Assembly (NCBI GenBank): GCA_002321335.1
Contig: DCMG01000038.1
Span: forward strand, 1-36,805
Origin: Bacteroidales bacterium UBA1628
GTDB taxonomy: Bacteria > Bacteroidota > Bacteroidia > Bacteroidales > UBA932
Direction: 5' to 3'
Length of the DNA: 36,805 bases
The position numbers and the translations under genes are program-made. Positions 26,608-33,856 of the stretch are shown one piece after another. The notes below the pieces were generated by a model. That model was given only the letters and a program-made list of their open reading frames with translations, did no database searches and was not told the DNA's origin. Numbering within the stretch: position 1 is the stretch's first letter; each line of letters starts with the position of its first letter.

Positions 26608-28089
26608 CTATTCGCCGCTTATGCTGTTGAACACTTCGGCAACCACCTCGCGCTCGTCGAAGTGGCGGTGCTCTGTTCCGATTATCTGGTATGTCTCGTG
26701 CCCCTTGCCGGCCAGCAGGATGACACCTCCGTCCTTGGCGAACATGATCGCCGTCCTGATCGCCTCCTTCCTGTCCGCGATGAAAACCGCTTTCGCCAGA
26801 CCCTTGGGACTGAAACCTTTGCGGATGTCATCCAGAATGTCTTCCGTCTTCTCCGTGCGGCTGTTGTCGGATGTGACCACAATCCTGTCGGCGTAGTCCT
26901 CGGCGACTTTCGCCATTTCCGGCCTTTTGGTCTTGTCCCTGTCGCCTCCGCATCCGAACAGACAAATCAACTCTTTCCCTCCATCGATGTCCTTGAGAGT
27001 CTTGAGGACATTCTCAAGCGCGTCCGGCGTGTGGGCGTAGTCGATGACGACTGAAAGATTTCTCGGCCCTCTTATGACCTCAAGACGTCCCGGCGCGGAT
27101 TCCAGCTTGCTGATGGCCACCAGAGTCTCTTCCGGATCCGCTCCCAGTGCGATCGCGGCGCTGTAGATCGCAAGAATATTATAGGCGTTGTGCTGGCCGA
27201 TGAGTCTTGTCCAGGTCTCGCGTCTGTCAATTTTCAAGAGCATCCCCTCGAAGGTTTCCTCCATGATGCGGCACGTGTGGTCCGCGATGCTTCTGCATGA
27301 ATACCTCACCACTTTCGCCTTGGTGTTCTGGACCATAACCTCGCCGTTCTTGTCGTCGACGTTGGTGATCGCCGTGGCCGTGGCCGGAAGATTGTCGAAG
27401 AACAGCTTCTTGCAGCGGAGATATTCAGCGAAAGTCTTGTGGTAGTCGAGGTGGTCGTGGGTGAGGTTCGAGAATATCCCGACCTTGAAGTCAAGCCCAG
27501 CCACACGTTCCTGCTCCACGCCGATCGAACTGACCTCCATGAAGCAGAACTCGCATCCGGCATCCGCCATCTCGCTCATGAGGCGGTTGATCGTGATCGG
27601 GTCCGCTGTCGTGTTGGCTGTCTCCAGCCGCTTGGTGCCCACATAGTTGGCTATTGTGGAAAGCAGCCCGCAATTGTATCCTTCCGACATGAAAAGACGA
27701 TAGAGGAGAGTCACCGTGGTGGTCTTCCCGTTGGTTCCCGTGATGCCTACAAGATTGAGTTTTCCGGAAGGGTTGCCAAAAAAATCCGCCGCCATCATCG
27801 CCACCGCATGGCGTGAGTCTCCGACCTTCACGAGGGCCGGGGCGCTGCCTGAATATTCATGAACAGCCTTCTTGAGAGCCTCTTCGTCCTCGTACACAAT
27901 CGCGGCAGCACCGGATGCGACCGCCTTTCCGATGAATGCGTGCCCGTCGCTGTCATGACCTTTGACGGCGATGAACATGGCCCCGGGAGTGACTTTCCGG
28001 GAGTCGTTGCAGATGTCTGTGATCTCGATCTCACGGCTTCCCCGTACCTCGATAACCCCTGCGTTTCTTATGATGCTTTCCAGTCTCAT
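26608..28089 (-). CDS. murE: UDP-MurNAc-tripeptide synthetase MurE
   Basis: A 493-residue ligase adding the third residue of the stem peptide. The ATP loop is GITGTNGKTTTVTLLYRLF. FSNLTHDHLDYHKTFAEYL is in the central domain, and VIDYAHTPDALENVL and CLFGCGGDRDKTKRPEM are in the C-terminal domain. The residue-selecting motif reads DNSR (SDNSRTEKTED) where meso-diaminopimelate enzymes usually have DNPR. The arginine that holds the diaminopimelate carboxylate is kept, so diaminopimelate remains the most likely substrate, with a proline-to-serine change. The start overlaps the ftsI stop by 4 bases. Confidence 0.96.
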   Translation of the reverse strand: MRLESIIRNAGVIEVRGSREIEITDICNDSRKVTPGAMFIAVKGHDSDGHAFIGKAVASGAAAIVYEDEEALKKAVHEYSGSAPALVKVGDSRHAVAMMAADFFGNPSGKLNLVGITGTNGKTTTVTLLYRLFMSEGYNCGLLSTIANYVGTKRLETANTTADPITINRLMSEMADAGCEFCFMEVSSIGVEQERVAGLDFKVGIFSNLTHDHLDYHKTFAEYLRCKKLFFDNLPATATAITNVDDKNGEVMVQNTKAKVVRYSCRSIADHTCRIMEETFEGMLLKIDRRETWTRLIGQHNAYNILAIYSAAIALGADPEETLVAISKLESAPGRLEVIRGPRNLSVVIDYAHTPDALENVLKTLKDIDGGKELICLFGCGGDRDKTKRPEMAKVAEDYADRIVVTSDNSRTEKTEDILDDIRKGFSPKGLAKAVFIADRKEAIRTAIMFAKDGGVILLAGKGHETYQIIGTEHRHFDEREVVAEVFNSISGE

Positions 28090-30200
28090 TTCAAAGTGAA
28101 CGTTATTGTTGAACCATCGGCGACTTTGGTCCCGGCCTTAGGACTTTGTGATGTGACGTGCCCTGTCCCTGAATATGAACACCTCAACCCGCTGTTCTCT
28201 ATGACGAACATCGCGTCCTTAAGCCCCAGCCCCATGATGTCGGGCACAACCGGATTCTTGATGTCCTGCCGCGCGGTTGGTTCTTTTCCTGTCTCCATCA
28301 CCGGAACTTTCTCTGCGCCGGCTATTTCCTCTCCCCACTCAGGATCGAGGGTGTAGATCGCGTCCACAATCTCGCGCATCGCCGCCGCCGGACCCACGCC
28401 GCCGAACAGGCTGCCTTTTATCAGGCATGAGTTCATGCAGATTATGGCGCTGTACTTAGGGTTGTCCGCAGGGAAGAAACCGACGAAGGTGGCCAGATTA
28501 TGATAACTGCCGTCAGCCGTCAAGCTGTTGTCTTCCGGGTCCCTTCCATATTTCTCGATTTCCTCTTTTGAGAGGGACTGCCTTGCGGTTCCGGTCTTTC
28601 CGGCCACGGTCAGTTTCGCTCCCTTTAGCCTATAGGCGGTTCCTTCGGAGGTCACGGCCTTCAGAGCCCTCAGCAGAGTGTCCGCTGTGGCTCTTGAGCA
28701 AATGGAAGCGTTCAGAACGCTTGGCCCATTCTTGGTCTTCACCGCACCGTCTTTCTCGATGCTCTCGACCAGATACGGCTTCATCATCCTGCCTTTGTTG
28801 GCGATGGCGTTGTAGAACGTAAGGGTGTGCAGCGGAGTCTCTCTGACCGAGTAGCCTATGGCTACGGAGCCCAGATCCGTCGAACTCCAGCTCTTTGAGT
28901 CAGGAGACGGAAGGACAGGCTCCCGCAGTCCTTCGAGGTCAAAGTCGAACGCCTGCCCGAGTTTGTACATGTACAGTTTGTCCATGAACCTCTTGGGGTC
29001 ATCGGAGTAGTTGTTTATCGCAAGGTAGCGGAACACATAGTTGGATGAGATCTCGAAACCGTGCAGGATGGAAATGTTGTCGTAGCCATTGAGATGTACG
29101 TCTCTTTTGAAGCCTGAAAGCACACCGTTGTTCTTGGGAATCTCATCGTCCAAGGATTTGATGTAGCCATCCTCAAGCGCGGTCATCAATGTCGTGGTTT
29201 TGAACACGGATCCGGGATTGGCGCCGTAGCCGATCGCCATGTTATAGACTTCGTTCAGACTGCTGTCCTTGGGATTTTTTGTCAGGTTCACCATGGCGCG
29301 GATGGCTCCGGTCTTCACGTCCATGAACACTGCGCATCCGTCAGCGATCTGGGTGTTGGCTGACATCTGCTTTCTCATGGCCTTGTCGACAATGTCCTGA
29401 AGGGTTATGTCAAGAGTCGTCCTCACGTCAAGGCCGTTCATCGGCTTGACGTATGTGCTGTCGTAGTTCTGGATTTTCCCCTTGTTGTCGGTAGGCCTGA
29501 GCCAGATTTCTCCTTCCTTGCCGTGAAGGACATAATCATATTTTCCTTCGATGCCTATATGACTGCGTCCTCTTTCATCCGCCTTTTGATTCCGGTTGTC
29601 CTTGACGTAACCGATGGTTCTTCTGGCCAGTGTCCCGTACGGGTACTGCCTGGAGTCCCTTTTCTCGACTATGACTCCGCCCTTGAACCGGCCTTCATTC
29701 ATCAGCGGCAGCCTCTGCAGACGCAGAAGGGTTCCTCTGTCTATGTCGCCGGTCAGTTTCATGTACCTGACACCTTCCCTTCTTCCTGTGACTATCCTTC
29801 TGTAATATTCACCGGCGTCGCCACCTGTCTCGGCGGCCAGGCCTTTTGTGAAAGCCTTCGCTTTCGCGAGCCAGTTGCTCTCCAGGCTGTCCGGCTTGCC
29901 GCGGAACTCGTCTTTGCGGACCGTGCAGTCCATCGCCAGCCTGTACATCGGCGTCGATATCGCCAGAATCTTTCCGTCATAGCCGATGATGGCTCCCCGC
30001 TCCGGTTCGATGACACTTCTTGTGCTTGGAGGGAGGAAGAATCTCGCGATGTCCTCGTCCGGTTTCCAAAACCACTGGATGTAGGCCATCCTGCCAATGA
30101 TGACCACGCCGATGAACAGTACAAGCGCATAGAAGCGGTACAGAATCATGCCGATTCTGTCCCGTTCCTTCTTTGTGGTGTTTTGTTTCGGTGCAGCCAT
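28086..30200 (-). CDS. ftsI: septal peptidoglycan transpeptidase FtsI (PBP2/3 type) with PASTA domain
   Basis: A 704-residue class B penicillin-binding protein. A short cytoplasmic N-terminus and one membrane helix (FYALVLFIGVVIIGRMAYIQ) lead to the dimerisation domain. The transpeptidase motifs follow: SxxK in ANPGSVFKTTTLM, SxN in EISSNYVFRYL, and KTG in VAGKTGTARQS. The last 60 or so residues (VVPDIMGLGLKDAMFVIENS to STITFTLK) form a single PASTA domain, common in Bacteroidetes FtsI. It cross-links septal wall with FtsW, encoded downstream in the same cluster. It begins 7 bases after the ftsL-like gene. Confidence 0.96.
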   Translation of the reverse strand: MAAPKQNTTKKERDRIGMILYRFYALVLFIGVVIIGRMAYIQWFWKPDEDIARFFLPPSTRSVIEPERGAIIGYDGKILAISTPMYRLAMDCTVRKDEFRGKPDSLESNWLAKAKAFTKGLAAETGGDAGEYYRRIVTGRREGVRYMKLTGDIDRGTLLRLQRLPLMNEGRFKGGVIVEKRDSRQYPYGTLARRTIGYVKDNRNQKADERGRSHIGIEGKYDYVLHGKEGEIWLRPTDNKGKIQNYDSTYVKPMNGLDVRTTLDITLQDIVDKAMRKQMSANTQIADGCAVFMDVKTGAIRAMVNLTKNPKDSSLNEVYNMAIGYGANPGSVFKTTTLMTALEDGYIKSLDDEIPKNNGVLSGFKRDVHLNGYDNISILHGFEISSNYVFRYLAINNYSDDPKRFMDKLYMYKLGQAFDFDLEGLREPVLPSPDSKSWSSTDLGSVAIGYSVRETPLHTLTFYNAIANKGRMMKPYLVESIEKDGAVKTKNGPSVLNASICSRATADTLLRALKAVTSEGTAYRLKGAKLTVAGKTGTARQSLSKEEIEKYGRDPEDNSLTADGSYHNLATFVGFFPADNPKYSAIICMNSCLIKGSLFGGVGPAAAMREIVDAIYTLDPEWGEEIAGAEKVPVMETGKEPTARQDIKNPVVPDIMGLGLKDAMFVIENSGLRCSYSGTGHVTSQSPKAGTKVADGSTITFTLK

Positions 30201-30207
30201 AATGTCT

Positions 30208-30561
30208 TTATTTCAGTCTGTCGGCCGGCTTTTCCGGCATGGTCAACTTTGATCCCGACGCTTTCAGCATCTCTTGGACCGTGCTCATTTTTGAGAGACT
30301 TTCAAGCTCCACGGTCTTCTGGGCGTGATATATTTCCACATCCATGAGGGCCTTCCTGTTTTCCTCCACGTGTGTCATCGTCTTCTCTATCCTGAGACTC
30401 AGCCAAATGCTGACCCAGAAGAGGAAGAACGTGTAGATTATGTGGATGAAATAGCGGCTGACATGCAGTCTCAGCAGCAATTCTCCCTTGAGTGTCGCCA
30501 GAGCCGCGTTCTTGAGCCACGACCAGATGTCGCTGAACTTCCATTTCCTCAATTCCGTCAT
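30208..30561 (-). CDS. ftsL: FtsL-like division protein
   Basis: A 117-residue bitopic protein: a cytoplasmic stretch of about 38 residues, one membrane helix (FIHIIYTFFLFWVSIWLSL), then a charged periplasmic segment predicted as coiled coil (IEKTMTHVEENRKALMDVEI and on). It ends in a short Pro/Lys tail. Size, topology and position between rsmH and ftsI match the divergent FtsL found across Bacteroidetes. FtsL works with FtsB and FtsQ to switch on FtsW/FtsI. Sequence identity to proteobacterial FtsL is not visible, so the call rests on architecture and context. Its start overlaps the rsmH stop by 4 bases. Confidence 0.85.
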   Translation of the reverse strand: MTELRKWKFSDIWSWLKNAALATLKGELLLRLHVSRYFIHIIYTFFLFWVSIWLSLRIEKTMTHVEENRKALMDVEIYHAQKTVELESLSKMSTVQEMLKASGSKLTMPEKPADRLK

Positions 30562-31514
30562 GCCTCTCGCCCTCCTTCAATCTTTTCGGCCACCCTCAGT
30601 TTCGCGCTCCTCGCCCTGGTGTTGGCGGTTATCTCGCTCTCCCGAGGCAGGATGGGCTTGCGGTTCACGGCTTTCAGCGGAGCGTGAATATTTCCGAACA
30701 CATCCTTCTCCTCCTTGCCGTCAGCCCTGCCGGTCCTGATGAAGTTCTTCACCATCCTGTCCTCCAAAGAGTGGTAGGTGATCACAACCAGCCTGCCGCC
30801 CGGTCTGAGGGTGTCCGCGGCTCCTTCGAGGAATTTCTCCAGGGAGCGCATCTCGTGGTTCACTTCGATTCTGAGAGCCTGATAGACTTTCGCAAGGTAT
30901 TTGTGCTCGGCGAATTTAGGAAGGGCGGCCTTGATGGCCTCGTCGAGCTCACTGGTGGTGCCGATGCTGCCCTTGTCCCTCGCGGAAACGATCAGCTGGG
31001 CAACCTTGCGGGCGTTGTCCACTTCGCCGTAGATTCGGAGAATCCTTTCGAGATCTTCTTGTGAATATTCATTGACCACATCGGCGGCTGTCTTCCCGCC
31101 CTCGCGGTTCATTCTCATGTCCAGGGGGGCATCGTAGCGGAAGGAGAAACCTCTCTCCGCCGTGTCGAACTGGTGAGAGGAGACTCCGAGGTCGGCCAGA
31201 ATGCCGTCCAGGCCGCCTGTGAGCTTTCCCCTGAGCGTCTCGTCCGTGGTCTCGTGCGCCTTGTTGAGCACGAAATTGTGTATGAACCGGAAATCGGCCC
31301 GCACCATCGTCAGGCGGGGGTCGTCTATCCTGTTGCTGATGGCGTCGCTGTCACGATCGAAGGCGATGACGTGACCGTCTTCGTTCAAGCGTGAAAGTAG
31401 TTCGGCGGTGTGACCACCGCCTCCGAATGTGACATCGGCGTAAGTTCCTGACGGATTGGTGACAAGGGCGGATATGCTCTCGTCAAGCATCACTGGTGTG
31501 TGGTATTCTGACAT
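30558..31514 (-). CDS. rsmH: 16S rRNA (cytosine1402-N4)-methyltransferase RsmH (MraW)
   Basis: A 318-residue S-adenosylmethionine enzyme that methylates N4 of C1402 in 16S rRNA. Its N-terminus HTPVMLDESISAL and the glycine-rich SAM loop DVTFGGGGHTAELLSRL are characteristic. DGILADLGVSSHQFDTAERG and LRPGGRLVVITYHSLEDRMV are further family motifs. The C-terminus ends with NTRARSAKLRVAEKIEGG, also typical. It lies 12 bases after mraZ. Confidence 0.97.
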   Translation of the reverse strand: MSEYHTPVMLDESISALVTNPSGTYADVTFGGGGHTAELLSRLNEDGHVIAFDRDSDAISNRIDDPRLTMVRADFRFIHNFVLNKAHETTDETLRGKLTGGLDGILADLGVSSHQFDTAERGFSFRYDAPLDMRMNREGGKTAADVVNEYSQEDLERILRIYGEVDNARKVAQLIVSARDKGSIGTTSELDEAIKAALPKFAEHKYLAKVYQALRIEVNHEMRSLEKFLEGAADTLRPGGRLVVITYHSLEDRMVKNFIRTGRADGKEEKDVFGNIHAPLKAVNRKPILPRESEITANTRARSAKLRVAEKIEGGREA

Positions 31515-31526
31515 CGTCCGGTCCTC

Positions 31527-31979
31527 CTACCTCTCCTGAGACAGCTGCCCGGCGATGTTCAAGAATTCTTCGTTTGAGATTCCGCTGGCCTCGAATCTCT
31601 CCTTGGCCCAGATCTCGATCTTGTAATCGTTGCCCGAGAACACTATCTCTTTTGTTACACCAATTGACTCCAAAAGCTTCTTGGGAATCGAGATGCGTCC
31701 GAGTTTCGCGTCAGGTTCGACAATCGCCCGGTCGCGCATGTACTCTCTCCAGAAAGCGGCGTGAGCACGATTAAAGAAATTCAACTTTGATTTGACCTCC
31801 TCGGACTGGCGTTCCCACTCCTCAAAGGTGTACATCTCAAGGCATTCCTCGAAGATGTCCTTCTTTATGACAAACCTCTGATCACCCTCGGAAGGCATCA
31901 ACGACTTGAACGGCGAAGGGAAAACCACTCTCCCTTTGTCGTCGATCTTGCCTGAATATTCTCCGATGAATGTAATCAT
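31527..31979 (-). CDS. mraZ: transcriptional regulator / division cluster protein MraZ
   Basis: A 150-residue protein made of two AbrB/SpoVT-like repeats, each with a swapped-hairpin beta fold. The first is GEYSGKIDDKGRVVFPSPFK and the second DAKLGRISIPKKLLESIGVT. MraZ forms ring-shaped oligomers that bind repeated boxes upstream of its own gene and control the division cluster. Four regularly spaced TGGAA boxes are present 44-78 bases upstream of its start. It is the first gene of the cluster. Confidence 0.95.
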   Translation of the reverse strand: MITFIGEYSGKIDDKGRVVFPSPFKSLMPSEGDQRFVIKKDIFEECLEMYTFEEWERQSEEVKSKLNFFNRAHAAFWREYMRDRAIVEPDAKLGRISIPKKLLESIGVTKEIVFSGNDYKIEIWAKERFEASGISNEEFLNIAGQLSQER

Positions 31980-32005
31980 AAGTTATCGTCTTTCACGCTT
32001 GGTCA

Positions 32006-32013
32006 CAAAGTTA
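32006..32013 (-). promoter_or_regulatory. -7 element of the mraZ promoter
   Basis: On the minus strand the bases read TAACTTTG, matching the Bacteroidetes TAnnTTTG. It lies 27 bases before the mraZ start. A TTTG at the -33 spacing is absent; the MraZ boxes occupy that region instead. Confidence 0.55.
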
Positions 32014-32022
32014 GAAATATTT

Positions 32023-32057
32023 TTCCATTTTATTCCACCTATTTCCAAATTTTTCCA
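32023..32057 (-). promoter_or_regulatory. four-box MraZ operator upstream of mraZ
   Basis: TTCCA on the plus strand (TGGAA on the minus strand) occurs at 32023, 32033, 32043 and 32053, exactly 10 bp apart. MraZ of other bacteria binds tandem boxes with 10-bp periodicity (TGGGN in E. coli) next to its own promoter. The array lies just upstream of the -7 element. Binding by MraZ is inferred from spacing and position. Confidence 0.75.
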
Positions 32058-32121
32058 CAATGATTTCAACAACATCGCTGCAGGTGTCTGTGAAGCCTAC
32101 GGTTTCCGTGACACAACAAAA

Positions 32122-32149
32122 AAGGGACTGGCAAAGCTGCCGGTCCCTT
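32122..32149 (-). terminator. intrinsic terminator after the second susD
   Basis: On the minus strand an 11-bp stem (one G-T pair) with a 6-base loop is followed by TTTTT. The arms are AAGGGACCGGC and GCCAGTCCCTT. It lies 23 bases past the stop of the susD-like gene and separates that operon from mraZ. Confidence 0.85.
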
Positions 32150-32171
32150 CATTGGTATATTCGTGAATATC

Positions 32172-33842
32172 TTAGAAATTTCCCTTGTCGGCGTTGTCCC
32201 ACCAGACGCGGGTTCCGCCTTGGTCGCCGGAATGGCCGGTCTTGCTGGAGTTCTCCTTGTTGAGGAGTTCGATTCCAGTCTTGAGGCCTTCTGCGTTGGT
32301 GTCACCGGCGTTGCTGCTGTAGATCTGGCGGCGCACGCCTTCCTCAGTTGTGACGGCTCCGTTGCTCTCGTTCACGTAGGCTGGGAATAGAACAGGGTAA
32401 CCGGTACGCCTCTGCTCGGCCCAAGCCTCTGTTGAGAGAGGGAAGAGAGCGATGTACTTCTGGGTCATGATGCGGGCGAGCTTTTCCTCTTTGGACGCGC
32501 CGTTGTCCCACTTCACGCAAAGTTTGTTGAGGGCAGGGGTGTTGAGTTTTATGTCGAAAGGATCCACGAAGTCGATCTGGGTTGAGGTGCCGTTGATGTA
32601 GTCCTCGACAGCGTTGGCAGCATATTCCTTGATGTCGGCGTACTTGCCCTTGTAGGCAAGCTCGTTGGCCATGGAGACACGGATGCCTTCCTCGTAGAGG
32701 GACTTCACATCGCCGCTTGTCCAGCCCCTGAGGGCAGCCTCGGCGAGAAGGAAGTATGACTCGGCCTGCTTGAAGATTGGAAGCGGAGCTGTGTAGATGC
32801 CCTTCTGGTTGTCTTTGTCCACCCATGATGAGAGGTTGCCCCAGTTGTTCGGCTTGCCTGGCAGTCCGCTGGCGAAACGGATTCCGTAGTAGCCGGAATT
32901 CTTCTCGACCTTTGTGCCGTCAGTCGTGGTGAACTCGCCCTGATTCTTGCCCATGTACAAAGGCTGACGAGGGTCCTTGAGTCCTGACATCAAAGTCACG
33001 AGGTTGGCGTTGAATCCGCAGTCACCCCATGCGAACATCAGCCAGAGTTCGTTCTCAAGGCTCTTGTCGATCATGATGTCCTTGCCTCCGTTGGCCAGAG
33101 TGTTGGCGGCGGCGGCCTTGGCGATCGCCGGGAGGTCGTAGCCGGCGGCCTTCATCTCACTCTCTCTCTTGGAGAGGCGGAGAGCGATGCGGAGCTTCAT
33201 GGTGTTGGCGATCTTTTTCCACATCTCGACGTTTCCACCGCACCAGATGTCGAACGCGCCGAGATCTGCCTTTTCCTTGTCGGAAATCTTGTTGAATCCC
33301 TCAAGGGCCTTGTCGATGTCGTCAAGCATGGTCTGGTATAGCTGCTGCTGGCTGTCGAACGGGAAATATGACTCATACTCACCGGACAGGATGGAACTGT
33401 GGGCCAGAGGACCATAGACATCGGTTGTCATCATAAGGCTGTACGCCTGAACGACACGCATCACACCAGCCAGGGCAGCCTCGCCCTTGCCTTCGAATGT
33501 GCTGACAAGTCTTCTTGTGTTGTTGAACACGTGGAGGTAGTGGTTCTCGTACATTCCGCCGGAGTGGCCTCTGTTCTCACCCATGTCTCCGTTAGAGAAG
33601 TTTCCGTTAGGAGTCATGAAGTAACCGCTGTAGAAATCCACGGTGAGGTTTGTCCAGAACTGGAACATGTTCTGCTGAGGAGGGTAGCAGTACTGCATCG
33701 GCTCAGCGCACTGGGAAGAAATAGGAAGGTCGTCCGGATTCACCTGCACATCGCTGGTGTTCATCTTCTCGAAGTCACCCGTGCAGGCTGCGAGTCCGAG
33801 TCCGAACAAAGCCGCTACTGAATATTTGAAAATATTTTTCAT
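32172..33842 (-). CDS. susD-like: SusD/RagB-like outer-membrane lipoprotein (SusD_like-2 type)
   Basis: A 556-residue lipoprotein with signal MKNIFKYSVAALFGLGLAAC and the lipid-acceptor cysteine at residue 20. FEKMNTSDVQVNPDDLP after the cysteine, NTRRLVSTFEG, VVQAYSLMMTTDVYGPLAHS, MWKKIANTMKLRIALRLSK and YIALFPLSTEAWAEQRRTGY are marks of the SusD_like subfamily. These usually pair with peptide- or oligomer-importing SusC proteins. It is in the same operon as the susC gene upstream (14-base gap) and would form its ligand-binding lid. The ligand is unknown, and no enzyme lies between this pair and mraZ. Confidence 0.94.
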   Translation of the reverse strand: MKNIFKYSVAALFGLGLAACTGDFEKMNTSDVQVNPDDLPISSQCAEPMQYCYPPQQNMFQFWTNLTVDFYSGYFMTPNGNFSNGDMGENRGHSGGMYENHYLHVFNNTRRLVSTFEGKGEAALAGVMRVVQAYSLMMTTDVYGPLAHSSILSGEYESYFPFDSQQQLYQTMLDDIDKALEGFNKISDKEKADLGAFDIWCGGNVEMWKKIANTMKLRIALRLSKRESEMKAAGYDLPAIAKAAAANTLANGGKDIMIDKSLENELWLMFAWGDCGFNANLVTLMSGLKDPRQPLYMGKNQGEFTTTDGTKVEKNSGYYGIRFASGLPGKPNNWGNLSSWVDKDNQKGIYTAPLPIFKQAESYFLLAEAALRGWTSGDVKSLYEEGIRVSMANELAYKGKYADIKEYAANAVEDYINGTSTQIDFVDPFDIKLNTPALNKLCVKWDNGASKEEKLARIMTQKYIALFPLSTEAWAEQRRTGYPVLFPAYVNESNGAVTTEEGVRRQIYSSNAGDTNAEGLKTGIELLNKENSSKTGHSGDQGGTRVWWDNADKGNF

Positions 33843-33856
33843 TGTCGTGGAAATGT

